A stretch of DNA of 64,000 bases from Pseudoflavonifractor sp. An44. GTDB lineage: Bacteria; Bacillota; Clostridia; Oscillospirales; Oscillospiraceae. Below the pieces are notes generated by a model. The model had not been told where the DNA came from and searched no databases. It was given only the letters and a program-made list of their open reading frames with translations. Shown piece by piece: positions 42,300 to 51,052 of this stretch (within the stretch, counting starts at the first letter, position 1; every line of letters begins with the position of its first letter). Position numbers and translations under genes: made by a program. The DNA lies in the NCBI RefSeq assembly GCF_002161675.1, contig NZ_NFIH01000003.1:110395-174394 (forward strand), read 5' to 3'.

Positions 42300-42677
42300 A
42301 TGGCAGACGCCAACCGGTTTCCCACCGCCCAGGAGGTGGTGGACCAGGCGGACCTGCTCAGCCCCAACCAGTACAGCCAGGAGCAGAAGCTCCAGTGGCT
42401 GGGCGAGCTGGAGGGGCGCATCTATCTGGACGTGAAGCTGGCCTCGGAGCAGGAGCTGGAACAGGTGTGGCAGAGCTGGCCGGGGACCCTCACCGTGGGC
42501 TGGCCCCACAGCGACGTGTACCTGCACTGGCTGCTGGCCAAGCTCCATCAGGCCAACGGAGAGCTGGAGCTGTACCAAAACCGCATGGAGAGCTTTAACA
42601 CCAGCTATCAAAACTACGTCAACTGGTACATCCGCACCTACGACCCTGCCCACACCTCGGATGCAGCGGGTGCATGA
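42300..42677 (+). CDS. Phage hypothetical protein, possible head-completion factor
   Basis: A 125-residue acidic protein starting MADANRFPTAQEVVDQADLL behind GAGGAGG; it is helical and tryptophan-rich in the middle (QVWQSWPGTLTVGWPHSDVYLHWLLAKLHQANGE). Position directly after the capsid gene suggests a head-tail adaptor (gp6-like). Not identified by motif. Confidence 0.6.
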   Translation: MADANRFPTAQEVVDQADLLSPNQYSQEQKLQWLGELEGRIYLDVKLASEQELEQVWQSWPGTLTVGWPHSDVYLHWLLAKLHQANGELELYQNRMESFNTSYQNYVNWYIRTYDPAHTSDAAGA

Positions 42678-42713
42678 GGGGCAGGACCGACCGATGTACA
42701 GGAGTGACAGGAC

Positions 42714-43052
42714 ATGAGCGGGGAGGAAGTGCTGGGAGCTGTGATGGCTGCCCTGGTGGGGGGCAGCGGCATCACTGGGCTGGCGGTGGGCTACCTCAAG
42801 CGGTACCTGGACCGACGGCTGGAACAGGGGGAGCAGGAGGCCCAGCAGCGCCAGGAGCATCGCCAGCGGCGGCAGGAGGTGGAGGACCAGCTGCACCACG
42901 CCTATGGCCGGTGCATATTCTGGCTTAACCACGCTGTGACCAAACCGCCCCCCAACGGAGAGTTGGCCCAGGCCATGGAGGAGCTGACCCAGGCGGAAGA
43001 GGCCAAGAAAAAGCTGGATCGGGAGATCCTGGCTGCGTACGAGAAGGAGTGA
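42714..43052 (+). CDS. Membrane-anchored coiled-coil phage protein
   Basis: A 112-residue protein with one hydrophobic helix near the N-terminus (about residues 5-27) and a long basic/glutamine coiled coil (RRLEQGEQEAQQRQEHRQRRQ). Placed just before the holin-like and amidase genes, it may be part of the lysis cassette or an antiholin; the sequence does not decide. Confidence 0.6.
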   Translation: MSGEEVLGAVMAALVGGSGITGLAVGYLKRYLDRRLEQGEQEAQQRQEHRQRRQEVEDQLHHAYGRCIFWLNHAVTKPPPNGELAQAMEELTQAEEAKKKLDREILAAYEKE

Positions 43053-43056
43053 AGCA

Positions 43057-43308
43057 GTGAACACTGTGTTGCAAAAGCTGTCCAGCCGCAAGCTGTGGAC
43101 TGCTCTGGCGGGCATTGCCGCCGGACTGGCCCTGGCCTTCGGGCTGGACCAGGAGGCGGTGGCCAGCACAGCGGGGGCTGTGGTGTCGGTGGTATCGGTG
43201 GTGACGTACATCGTCACCGAGGGCCGCATTGACGCCGCAGCAGTCAAAACAGCCATTGAAGATGTGCAGGAAGCTGTGGAGGAGGTAACCACCATTGAGA
43301 CTGATTAA
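43057..43308 (+). CDS. Holin-like protein
   Basis: An 83-residue protein with a GTG start behind AAGGAG, two hydrophobic segments (about residues 13-30 and 36-53) and a charged C-terminal tail, the usual holin layout. It overlaps the amidase gene by 14 bases, which strengthens the lysis role. Confidence 0.75.
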   Translation: MNTVLQKLSSRKLWTALAGIAAGLALAFGLDQEAVASTAGAVVSVVSVVTYIVTEGRIDAAAVKTAIEDVQEAVEEVTTIETD

Positions 43309-44284
43309 GTGTATGTTGACCGCCAACGACTGCTACAAGGCCGGGCGGACCATTACCCCCAAGGGGGTCATGGTCCATTCCACCGGGGCCAACAACCCCC
43401 TGGTGGCCCGGTACGTGCAGCCGGTGGAGGGACAGAGCAATGAGGCCCAGTTGAAGGCGGAGATCGGCGGAAACCGCAACGCCAACGACTGGAATAATCC
43501 GGGGCTGGATGTGTGCACCCACGCCTTTATCGGCAAGCTGGCCGACGGCTCCGTGGGCACCGTCCAGACCCTGCCCTGGAACCACCGGGGCTGGCACGCC
43601 GGCACCGGCACCTCCGGGGGCAGCGCCAACAACACCCACATTGCCTTTGAGATCTGTGAGGACGACCTCACCGACGAGGGCTATTTCCGCAAGGTCTACC
43701 AGGAGGCGGTGGAGCTCACTGCCATGCTGTGCAAGACCTACAACCTCAACCCCCTGGCCGACGGAGTGGTCATCTGCCACTCCGAGGGCTACCAGCGAGG
43801 GGTGGCCAGCAACCACGCCGACGTGATGCACTGGTTCCCCAAGTTTGGCAAGTCCATGGACACCTTCCGGGCCGATGTGTCCAAGGCTATGACCCCTGCC
43901 CAGGTCAAGCCCCAGCCCCCGGTGTCCGGCAAGACCTACACGGTGGTGAAGGGGGACACCCTCAGCGAGATTGCCCAGAAGTATGGAACCACCGTGGACA
44001 CGCTGGTGCAGCTCAACGGCATCAAGGATCCCAACCTCATTGTGGTGGGGCAGGTGCTCAAGCTGCCCGGTTCCACCACCGGGTTCACCCCCTACACCGT
44101 GAAGGTGACGGTGACCGAGCTACGCATTCGCAGCGGCCCCGGCACCGACACCCAGGCTCAGGGATTCATCGAGCCCGGGGTGTACACCATTGTGGAGGAG
44201 GCGGATGGCCCCGGGGCCAAGCGCTGGGGCAAGCTGAAGTCCGGCGCAGGCTGGATTAGCCTGGACTACGCCGAGAAGGTGTAA
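43295..44284 (+). CDS. N-acetylmuramoyl-L-alanine amidase with LysM and SH3 domains
   Basis: Endolysin that cuts the amide bond between MurNAc and L-alanine. The 329-residue product has an Amidase_2/PGRP domain with zinc histidines in VMVHST (H28) and the HADVMHW region (about residue 180), then a LysM repeat (about 211-254, [17 protein letters not shown]) and a C-terminal SH3-type domain (about 262-328). The TTG start at 43295 has GGAGGT at 8 bases; an ATG at 43313 is the alternative. It overlaps the holin gene and is closed by a 14-bp hairpin at 44306. Confidence 0.9.
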   Translation: MRLIKCMLTANDCYKAGRTITPKGVMVHSTGANNPLVARYVQPVEGQSNEAQLKAEIGGNRNANDWNNPGLDVCTHAFIGKLADGSVGTVQTLPWNHRGWHAGTGTSGGSANNTHIAFEICEDDLTDEGYFRKVYQEAVELTAMLCKTYNLNPLADGVVICHSEGYQRGVASNHADVMHWFPKFGKSMDTFRADVSKAMTPAQVKPQPPVSGKTYTVVKGDTLSEIAQKYGTTVDTLVQLNGIKDPNLIVVGQVLKLPGSTTGFTPYTVKVTVTELRIRSGPGTDTQAQGFIEPGVYTIVEEADGPGAKRWGKLKSGAGWISLDYAEKV

Positions 44285-44305
44285 CCGCCCCGGCAGGAGC
44301 ACAAC

Positions 44306-44339
44306 ACAGGGCACCACCGTTTCCCCGGTGGTGCCCTGT
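44306..44339 (+). terminator. Hairpin after the amidase gene
   Basis: ACAGGGCACCACCG pairs perfectly with CGGTGGTGCCCTGT around six bases, followed by only TTG. A partial terminator separating lysis from the following structural genes is likely. Confidence 0.6.
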
Positions 44340-44362
44340 TTGAGAAAGGAGGCGTGGAAAGC

Positions 44363-45064
44363 ATGCCAGCCAACTGGCTGTACATGGACGCCAAATTCCC
44401 CGACTTTGACGGGGACATATCCACAGAGGACAAGCTGGCCCAGGTGCAAAACTACCTCTATCTGCTGGTGGAACAGATGCGCTACACCATGCAGAACCTG
44501 GACACCACCAACCTCAACCAGACCGCCCTCAACGTCTGGGAGGAGGCCATCACCAAGCCCCTGTATCTGCTGCTGGAGGGGGAGGGGGAGCGGCTGACCC
44601 AGCTGTCCGTCACCGCCGACGGCCTCACCGCCCTGGTGCAGTCCCAGCAGCAGCAGGTCCAGGAGGTGAAGGACGCCCAAGTGGGCACCCAAGAGACCGT
44701 GGAGGGCCTGGAGGAGTCCCTGGCCCAGGTCTCCAGTCGGGTGGAGTTGGCCCTGACCTCGGACCAGGTGGAGATCGCCATTGAGAAAAAGCTGGCCCAG
44801 GGGGTGGACAGCGTCACCACCAAAACTGGGTTCACCTTTGACGATGAGGGGCTGACGGTGAGCAAGACGGGCAGCGAGATGACCACCCAGGTCACCGAGG
44901 ACGGCATGACGGTCAGCCGCAGCGGCACCCAGGTGCTGGTGGTGGACAACCAGGGGGTGGAGGCCACCAATCTCCATGCCAAGACCTTCCTGATTTTGGC
45001 GGGGAAGGCCCGACTGGAACCCTACGGAGCGGACCGCATGGGCTGCTTCTGGATTGGAGGATAG
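44363..45064 (+). CDS. Phage minor structural/fibre-base protein
   Basis: A 233-residue protein: an N-terminal helical part (residues 1-60), a coiled coil with Q-rich runs (about 85-115), and a C-terminal beta region ending TNLHAKTFLILAGKARLEPYG, a segment common at the end of phage tail-associated fibre proteins. The ATG at 44363 has AAAGGAGG at a somewhat long distance; a GTG at 44354 is too close. It is followed by the large fibre gene. Confidence 0.7.
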   Translation: MPANWLYMDAKFPDFDGDISTEDKLAQVQNYLYLLVEQMRYTMQNLDTTNLNQTALNVWEEAITKPLYLLLEGEGERLTQLSVTADGLTALVQSQQQQVQEVKDAQVGTQETVEGLEESLAQVSSRVELALTSDQVEIAIEKKLAQGVDSVTTKTGFTFDDEGLTVSKTGSEMTTQVTEDGMTVSRSGTQVLVVDNQGVEATNLHAKTFLILAGKARLEPYGADRMGCFWIGG

Positions 45065-45069
45065 CACAC

Positions 45070-47307
45070 ATGGCACTACAGACGAGAACTTACACCCAGA
45101 GCTCCAACACCTTCACCCTGGAGCTCACCCTGGTGGAGCAGTCCACCAGCACCGCTGGGAACTCCTCCACCCTCTCCTACACCCTCAAGCTCAAGTCCAC
45201 CACCAAAAACTTCGCCCAGTACGGGGTGGGGGCGGCAGTGAAGCTGGACAACCAGACGGTGGCGGTGCGGGACCGGGGGTCTGCCCCCAAAATCACCCTG
45301 GGGACCTACTCGGAGGTGACCTTGCTGTCCGGGACCCGGACTGTGGCCCACCAGAGCGACGGCTCCAAAGCCATGTCCCTGGCCTACTCCCTGGATATGG
45401 CCTCGGCCAGCTACACACCCGGGGCCATGAGCGGGTCGGGCACCATGACCCTGACCAAAATCCCCCGGGGGGCCACCATCACCAGCGCCCCCAACTTCAC
45501 CGACGAGGACGACCCGGTGGTGAAGGTGAGCAATCCCGCCGGGGTGTCGGTGCAGCTGGGCATTTTCAAGGACGGCTATACCCCCCTGGCCGACTACCGC
45601 ACCATCTCCGGCACCTCCTACACCTTCCGCCTGACCCAGGCGGAGCGGGAGGCCATGCGGAAGGTGGACACCACGAAAAACACCGCCCAGGTGCGCTTTT
45701 ACGTCAAGAGCACCGTGGGAGGTCAGACCTTTATCACCTACCTCACCCGCACCCTCACCATCCAAAATCCCGCCCCCACCCTGAACCCCACGGTGGAGGA
45801 CGTCAACCCCACCACCTTGGCCCTCACGGGAGAGAGCGGGAACCTGGTGAAGTACCACTCCCAGGTGGCGGTGAAAACCGGGGCCCAGGCGGTGAAGGGG
45901 GCCTCTCTGGTCCGGCAGTCCGTCACCTGCGGCAGCCATACCCTCACCGGGGACGGCACCCTGGAGGGGGTGGAGTCGGGGACCATCGTGGTCTCCGCCA
46001 CCGACAGTCGAGGCAACTCCACCACCAAGACGGTGGAGCGCAAGCTGGTGGGATATGTGCGCCTGTCCTGTACCCTGGGCCAGGGGACCCCGGATGCGTC
46101 GGGGCGCTACGACCTGGAGGTGGTCGGGGCCTGCTACTACGGCTCCTTCGGCGGGGCAGAAAACACCCTGACGGTGGAGTACCGCTACCGAGCCCAGGGG
46201 ACGGAAGCCTGGGGGGCTTGGACGGCAGTGGACCGGACCACGCCCATGGGCTTTACCTATGTGGCCCACGCCACGGTGGAGGGGCTGGACTACCAGACCG
46301 CCTACGAGTTCCAGGCCCGGGCCGCCGACGCCCTGGAACAGGTGGAGAGTGAGGTGCAGGTGGTGAAGGCCAGCCCCGGCTTCGACTGGGGCAAGGATGA
46401 CTTCGCCTTCCACATTCCGGTGTACATCCAGGGGGTAAAGGTCACCCCAGACGTGGGGCAGAATCTGCTCATCAACCCCTTGTTCACCGTCAACCAGCGG
46501 GGCAGCACCACCTACGCCATCACCAAGCCTGCCTACACCCTGGACGGCTGGAAGACCAGCGGGGACACCAAAGCCGGGGAGGTGGTGGTGGGCCAGCGCT
46601 ACGCCAAGCTCACCAATACTTCGGGCACCTTAGGGCTGGGCCAGTTTGTGGAGGACTATGGGGCCCTGGCCGGGGAGACGGTGACTCTGTCCATGGCGGT
46701 GGATATCCTTTCGGGCAGCTACCACCTGGGCCTCAACGACGGCACAGGACAGGCGGGGGAAGTGCTCTCCCAGAAGGGCTTGCAGGTGTATGCCCTCACC
46801 GCCACCCTGTCGGACAGCCCCTCCCAGCTGTGGTGCCAGCTCATCAGCGAGGGGGCGGCCTCCTGCCGCATCTTCGGGGCCAAGCTGGAGGTGGGGGACC
46901 ACCAGACCCTGGCCATCCAGGGGGGAGACGGCACTTGGCAGTTGACCCAGCAGCCCAACCCGGAGGAGATTCTCCGCTGCTACCGCTACCAGTACGTGCC
47001 GGTGGAGGGGGACACCAGCTACCCCCTGGGGTATGGCTTTGCCTTCAGCACCAGTTCCGCCCGTATGGTGTTCCCCTGCGGGGTGAAGATGCGTCTGGCC
47101 CCCAGCGTGACCTTCTTAAACGGCTCCAACTTGTCGGGCATCGGTATCTTCAACAACGGAGCCTCCCATACCCCCACGGCTGTGGCCGGGACCCGAAACC
47201 TGCCCGGCGGGGTGGGGGTCATCTTCACCACCAGCGGGCTGGTGACCAATGACGTGTGTACCCTGCGCAGCATCAGTGGAAAACTGTTATTTGACGCCAA
47301 TTTGTGA
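45070..47307 (+). CDS. Large tail fibre/receptor-binding protein
   Basis: A 745-residue threonine/serine/glycine-rich beta protein. The N-terminal 230 residues (TRTYTQSSNTFTLELTLVEQS...) resemble phage minor structural proteins of the DUF859 kind; fibronectin-like beta repeats follow (about 230-440), then a C-terminal part (about 460-745, starting near GQNLLINPLFTVNQRG) typical of carbohydrate-binding fibre tips. It probably sets host specificity. One of the longest genes of the module, intact. Confidence 0.78.
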   Translation: MALQTRTYTQSSNTFTLELTLVEQSTSTAGNSSTLSYTLKLKSTTKNFAQYGVGAAVKLDNQTVAVRDRGSAPKITLGTYSEVTLLSGTRTVAHQSDGSKAMSLAYSLDMASASYTPGAMSGSGTMTLTKIPRGATITSAPNFTDEDDPVVKVSNPAGVSVQLGIFKDGYTPLADYRTISGTSYTFRLTQAEREAMRKVDTTKNTAQVRFYVKSTVGGQTFITYLTRTLTIQNPAPTLNPTVEDVNPTTLALTGESGNLVKYHSQVAVKTGAQAVKGASLVRQSVTCGSHTLTGDGTLEGVESGTIVVSATDSRGNSTTKTVERKLVGYVRLSCTLGQGTPDASGRYDLEVVGACYYGSFGGAENTLTVEYRYRAQGTEAWGAWTAVDRTTPMGFTYVAHATVEGLDYQTAYEFQARAADALEQVESEVQVVKASPGFDWGKDDFAFHIPVYIQGVKVTPDVGQNLLINPLFTVNQRGSTTYAITKPAYTLDGWKTSGDTKAGEVVVGQRYAKLTNTSGTLGLGQFVEDYGALAGETVTLSMAVDILSGSYHLGLNDGTGQAGEVLSQKGLQVYALTATLSDSPSQLWCQLISEGAASCRIFGAKLEVGDHQTLAIQGGDGTWQLTQQPNPEEILRCYRYQYVPVEGDTSYPLGYGFAFSTSSARMVFPCGVKMRLAPSVTFLNGSNLSGIGIFNNGASHTPTAVAGTRNLPGGVGVIFTTSGLVTNDVCTLRSISGKLLFDANL

Positions 47308-47315
47308 GGTGAATT

Positions 47316-47648
47316 ATGGAAGAATATACTGTATATGTACAAGTCAATCCGGGCAGCTGCGTGGTGGCGCTGACCTCCTCCGCCCTGCTCGCCCACACCG
47401 AGGGGTGGGTGGAAGTGGAGCGGGGGCCCGGGGACCGCTGCCACCACCCCCAGAGCAACTATCTGCCGCTCCCCCTGTACACCGATGAGGGTGTGCCCCG
47501 CTACAAGCTGGTGGAAGGAGTCATTGTGGAGCGCACCATCGAGGAGCTGGAGGCGGATCTGGCAGGGATGGTGGAACCCGTGACCCCGCTGGAGCAGCTG
47601 CGGGCAGACGTGGACTTTCTTGCCGCCTTGCAGGGGGTGGTGTTATGA
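47316..47648 (+). CDS. Small phage protein, XkdW/fibre-assembly-like
   Basis: A 110-residue protein starting MEEYTVYVQVNPGSCVVALTSS. The YKLVEGVIVERTIEELEADL segment and its place between the fibre gene and an XkdX-type gene fit XkdW-like tail proteins. It overlaps the next gene by ATGA. Confidence 0.65.
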   Translation: MEEYTVYVQVNPGSCVVALTSSALLAHTEGWVEVERGPGDRCHHPQSNYLPLPLYTDEGVPRYKLVEGVIVERTIEELEADLAGMVEPVTPLEQLRADVDFLAALQGVVL

Positions 47649-47794
47649 CCATTCTGGATTTGGCCAAGCGCTACTACCCCCGGCTGTGGGATGACCGCCG
47701 CCTGGATATGCTGGTGGCAGCGGGGCAGCTGACCCAGGAGGAGGTGGAGGAAGTGAAGGAGGGAGCCCATGAGACTGCCGGCGATGGCCTATGA
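47645..47794 (+). CDS. XkdX-family phage protein
   Basis: A 49-residue protein (MTILDLAKRYYPRLWDDRRL...) with the pattern of XkdX proteins: an aromatic-basic N-terminus, then a helical V-A-x-G-x-L-T-Q-E-E segment. It starts in an ATGA overlap with the preceding gene and overlaps the next by 26 bases. XkdX accompanies fibre genes in many Gram-positive prophages; its job is unclear. Confidence 0.75.
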   Translation: MTILDLAKRYYPRLWDDRRLDMLVAAGQLTQEEVEEVKEGAHETAGDGL

Positions 47795-49397
47795 CATCGG
47801 CATGACCGCCACCAGCCAGACCGCCTTTGGTGGCCTGGACCACACCCCGGGAGCGGGAGACGGGGCGGTGTATCAGATGAAAAACCTCACCGGGGCGGAC
47901 TATCCCCTCCTGGCCAGCCGCCCACCCCGGTGGAAGGTGGCCACACTGACACAGCCCGGGGGCCTCTTTGCCCGGGGGGCGCTGTGTTGGGTGGCTCAGG
48001 GTGGATTTTGGTACCAGGGGGAGCGGAAGGGGGATGTGAGTGAGGGAGAGAAGACCTTTGCCGCTCTGGGCTCCTACCTGCTCATTTTCCCCGACAAGGT
48101 CTACTACAACACCCAGACCGGGGTGTTCGGCTCTCTGGAGTCTAAATGGACGGGGGCCGGGCTGTCCTTCCAAAACGGCACCCTCTATGGGCAGGAGGCC
48201 CAGGCCAACACCATCCAGGCCCAGGGGGTCACCTGGACGGACTACTTCCAAAAGGGGGACGCCGTGACCATCTCCGGCTGTACCACCCACGCCGAGAACA
48301 ACAAAAGCCTCATCATCCGGGACATTCAGGACGACAAGCTGGTGTTTTATGAGTACTCCTTCACCCTGGACGGGGAGAAGGGGGACGAGGCCTACACGGA
48401 GGAGGGAGAGGTGACCCTCACCCGTACCGTCCCCGACCTGGACTATGTGTGTGAAAACGAGAACCGGGTGTGGGGGTGCAAGGACAACACCATCTACTGC
48501 TCCAAGCTGGGGGACCCCTTCAACTGGAACGTGTTTGACGGCCTGGCCACCGATGCCTACGCCGTGGACACCGGCTCGGCGGGGAACTTCACCGGGTGCA
48601 TCTCCTATTTGGGCTACCCCGTCTTCTTCAAGGAAGACCACATCTACAAGGTCTACGGCACCATGCCCTCCAACTTCCAGGTCATGGGCACCGAGACCCT
48701 GGGGGTGATGGAGGGGTGCGGCAAGAGCCTGGCTGCGGCGGGGGAAGTGCTGTTTTACCTGTCCCGGGGCGGGGTAATGGCCTACTCCGGCAGCGTGCCC
48801 CAGTGCATCAGCCGCACCCTGGGAGACCTGGCGGTGGGCAACGCCGTGGCAGGGGCCGACGGGCTGCGCTACTACCTCTCCGCCCAGGGAGCGGGGGAGG
48901 GGTGGAGTCTGCTGGTGTACGACACCCAGACCAAGCTGTGGCACCGGGAGGATGACACCCACGCCACCCACTTTGCCGCCAGCGGCGGGGCGCTGTACCT
49001 GCTCAACGAAGCCGGGGAAATTTGGACGGTGGGAGAGACCGCCCAGCCCTCGGAAGGAGCCCAGCAGGAGGAAGCGGTGGAGTGGGAGGCGGAATTTGCC
49101 GACTTCACCGACGGAAGCCCGGACAAAAAGGGGCTGTTTCGTCTGAGCCTCCGCCTGGAGGTGGAGGAAGGGGGGAAGGTCCAGGCCTGGGTGCAGGTGG
49201 ACAGCGACGGGACCTGGCTGCCCATGGGCCAGCCCATCGGCCCCACCCCCAAGCGCAGCTTCCAGCTGCCCATGGTGCCCCGACGGGGGGACCACTACCG
49301 ACTCCGCCTCACCGGCACCGGGAGGTGCCGCATTTACAGCATCACTAGAGAGCGGTACGGCAGCGGAGGGTACAACGCCACCCTGGGCCGTACCTAA
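47769..49397 (+). CDS. Phage structural protein, stopper/DNA-stabilisation-like
   Basis: A 542-residue beta-rich protein starting MRLPAMAYDIGMTATSQTAFGGL, behind AAGGAGGG. Repeating blocks (WKVATLTQPGGLFARGALCWVAQGGFWYQ; YVCENENRVWGCKDNTIYCSKLGDPFNWNVFDG) suggest a beta-propeller. Its size and early-virion style recall the P22 gp10 kind of packaged-DNA stabilisation proteins of short-tailed phages. This is an inference; a tail-hub protein is the alternative. Confidence 0.6.
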   Translation: MRLPAMAYDIGMTATSQTAFGGLDHTPGAGDGAVYQMKNLTGADYPLLASRPPRWKVATLTQPGGLFARGALCWVAQGGFWYQGERKGDVSEGEKTFAALGSYLLIFPDKVYYNTQTGVFGSLESKWTGAGLSFQNGTLYGQEAQANTIQAQGVTWTDYFQKGDAVTISGCTTHAENNKSLIIRDIQDDKLVFYEYSFTLDGEKGDEAYTEEGEVTLTRTVPDLDYVCENENRVWGCKDNTIYCSKLGDPFNWNVFDGLATDAYAVDTGSAGNFTGCISYLGYPVFFKEDHIYKVYGTMPSNFQVMGTETLGVMEGCGKSLAAAGEVLFYLSRGGVMAYSGSVPQCISRTLGDLAVGNAVAGADGLRYYLSAQGAGEGWSLLVYDTQTKLWHREDDTHATHFAASGGALYLLNEAGEIWTVGETAQPSEGAQQEEAVEWEAEFADFTDGSPDKKGLFRLSLRLEVEEGGKVQAWVQVDSDGTWLPMGQPIGPTPKRSFQLPMVPRRGDHYRLRLTGTGRCRIYSITRERYGSGGYNATLGRT

Positions 49398-49411
49398 TGG
49401 AGGGAGAGAAC

Positions 49412-50866
49412 ATGGCATACACCTATAGCGACTTTTTGAAAAAGGCCCAGGCCACCAACACCTTAAAGGACTTTGACCCCGACGAGCTGCGGCTGGCCGA
49501 GCCCTACCCGGAGTACGGCATTGCGGCGGCCAGTTTGAAGGCGGAGGCCAACTCCGCCACCACCAGCGCCCAGCGGGCCATTGCCAACGAGGCGGCGGCC
49601 CAGCTCAAGGCAAGCTACAACGGCTTTACGGGAAGTTATCAGGATGAAATCGACGACATTCTGGACCAGCTGGACAAGTACCCCGACTTCTCCTATGACC
49701 AGGAGGCTCCGGAGTACGACAACAAGTACGAGGAGGAGCAGGACGCCATTCTGGACCAGATCGGCAAGTACCCGGACTTCTCCTGGGACCAGGAGGCCCC
49801 CACTTACACCAACCCCTATGAGCAGCTGCAAAAGGAGCTGCTGGACAAGCTGCTCAACCGGGAGGACTTCACCTGGAGCGCCGACACCGACCCGGTGTTC
49901 GGAGAGTACCAGAAGCAGTACCTGCGGGAGGGGGAGCGGGCCACAGCCAATGCCCTGGCCCAGGCGGCGGCCGCCTCGGGGGGCCAGACCTCCAGCTACG
50001 CCGCCACCGCGGCGTCCCAGGCGGGAAACTACTACGCCTCCCAGCTCAGCGACATGATTCCTGAGCTGTACAACCAGGCCTACCAGCGGTATTTGAGCGA
50101 ATATGAGCAGCTGGCCAATGACCTGGGGGTGGTGAACACCCAGCAACAGCTGGACTACAAGGAGTATCTGGACCGGCTGGGACAGTACAACACAGACAAA
50201 AACTTTGCCTATCAGCAGTATCTGGACGACTACAACAAGCTCTTGAGCTACCTGGACGCCGTCAACGGCCAGGAGCAGATGGACTACCAGGAGTACAAGG
50301 ACAAGCTGGGTCAGTTCAATGTGGACAAGGAGTTTGCCTACCAGCAGTATCTGGACAACTACAACCAGCTGCAAAGCTACCTGGAGGGGCTGCAAAAGGC
50401 CAACGACTCCGAGTACCAGCAATATGTGGACCAGCTGGATTGGGAGCGAGAACAGCAGCAGCAGGCCCAGAAGTCGGCCCAGACCCAGGTGGACGGCATT
50501 TTGCAGGCGGGTGTGATGCCCTCCTCCGACCTGATTGCCAAGTCCGGGTACACCCAGGAGTATGTCAACGCCATGCTCCAGTACTACCGCCAGAAGGCCG
50601 CTGCGGCCTACCGCAGCAGCGGCAGCGGTGGCAGCAGCAAGAGCTCCAGTTCCACCGTCACAAAGGTCAACGGTTCCAAGCCGGGGCCCAACTCCAATAC
50701 GTCTAACCTGGTGTCGGTGCCCCAGTACGGCGAGATGGCCGTGGCAGACGCCGAGCGGCTGGTGCAGGCGGGACTGCTCCGCCGCACCGGGTTCGACAAG
50801 AACGGAAAGCCCACCTACATTGCCACCGCCAAAAAGCCCGACCAGTACATCCCCATGACTCGATAA
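49412..50866 (+). CDS. Gln/Tyr-rich coiled-coil protein, internal virion-like
   Basis: A 484-residue protein starting MAYTYSDFLKKAQATN behind GGAGGG. Residues about 75-115 hold two near-copies of a DAILDQIGKYPDFSWDQEAP block; about 235-330 hold three related blocks of the type QLDYKEYLDRLGQYNTDKNF / AYQQYLDDYNKLLSYL. The C-terminus is serine/glycine-rich and basic. Long helical, repeat-rich proteins at the end of a head module fit ejection proteins of podoviruses; no enzyme motif was seen. Confidence 0.6.
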   Translation: MAYTYSDFLKKAQATNTLKDFDPDELRLAEPYPEYGIAAASLKAEANSATTSAQRAIANEAAAQLKASYNGFTGSYQDEIDDILDQLDKYPDFSYDQEAPEYDNKYEEEQDAILDQIGKYPDFSWDQEAPTYTNPYEQLQKELLDKLLNREDFTWSADTDPVFGEYQKQYLREGERATANALAQAAAASGGQTSSYAATAASQAGNYYASQLSDMIPELYNQAYQRYLSEYEQLANDLGVVNTQQQLDYKEYLDRLGQYNTDKNFAYQQYLDDYNKLLSYLDAVNGQEQMDYQEYKDKLGQFNVDKEFAYQQYLDNYNQLQSYLEGLQKANDSEYQQYVDQLDWEREQQQQAQKSAQTQVDGILQAGVMPSSDLIAKSGYTQEYVNAMLQYYRQKAAAAYRSSGSGGSSKSSSSTVTKVNGSKPGPNSNTSNLVSVPQYGEMAVADAERLVQAGLLRRTGFDKNGKPTYIATAKKPDQYIPMTR

Positions 50867-50868
50867 CC

Positions 50869-50920
50869 GTGACAACAAAGACCTCTTCCAGGCGAATTTA
50901 CCTGGAAGAGGTCTTTGTCA
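50869..50920 (+). terminator. Large hairpin at the right end of the phage module
   Basis: CAAAGACCTCTTCCAGG pairs perfectly with CCTGGAAGAGGTCTTTG around eight bases; no long T run follows. It closes the last phage gene. Confidence 0.7.
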
Positions 50921-51052
50921 TGCCATCAGGCGCGGCGCTGTACCTTGGCGCACAGGGCAAGCAGGGCTTTTGGTTGTCAGTGTTGTCCGAATGGTGACAA
51001 ACCGTCTGTATTTCAATGTAAATTTATCCAGTTGCTTGTATCAGGAACGGAT

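Larger units (their letters stand above)
34237..50922. mobile_element. Compact phage-derived module (prophage or domesticated element)
   Basis: About 16.7 kb of phage-type genes: one reverse repressor, then some twenty forward genes in close or overlapping order covering DNA packaging, head, lysis and short-tail or fibre functions. No integrase, replication, tail-tube, tape-measure or excision gene is seen, and no direct-repeat attachment sites were found at the ends. All frames are intact and composition matches the host. The left end abuts repeat C copy 2, the right end a large hairpin. Confidence 0.8.
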
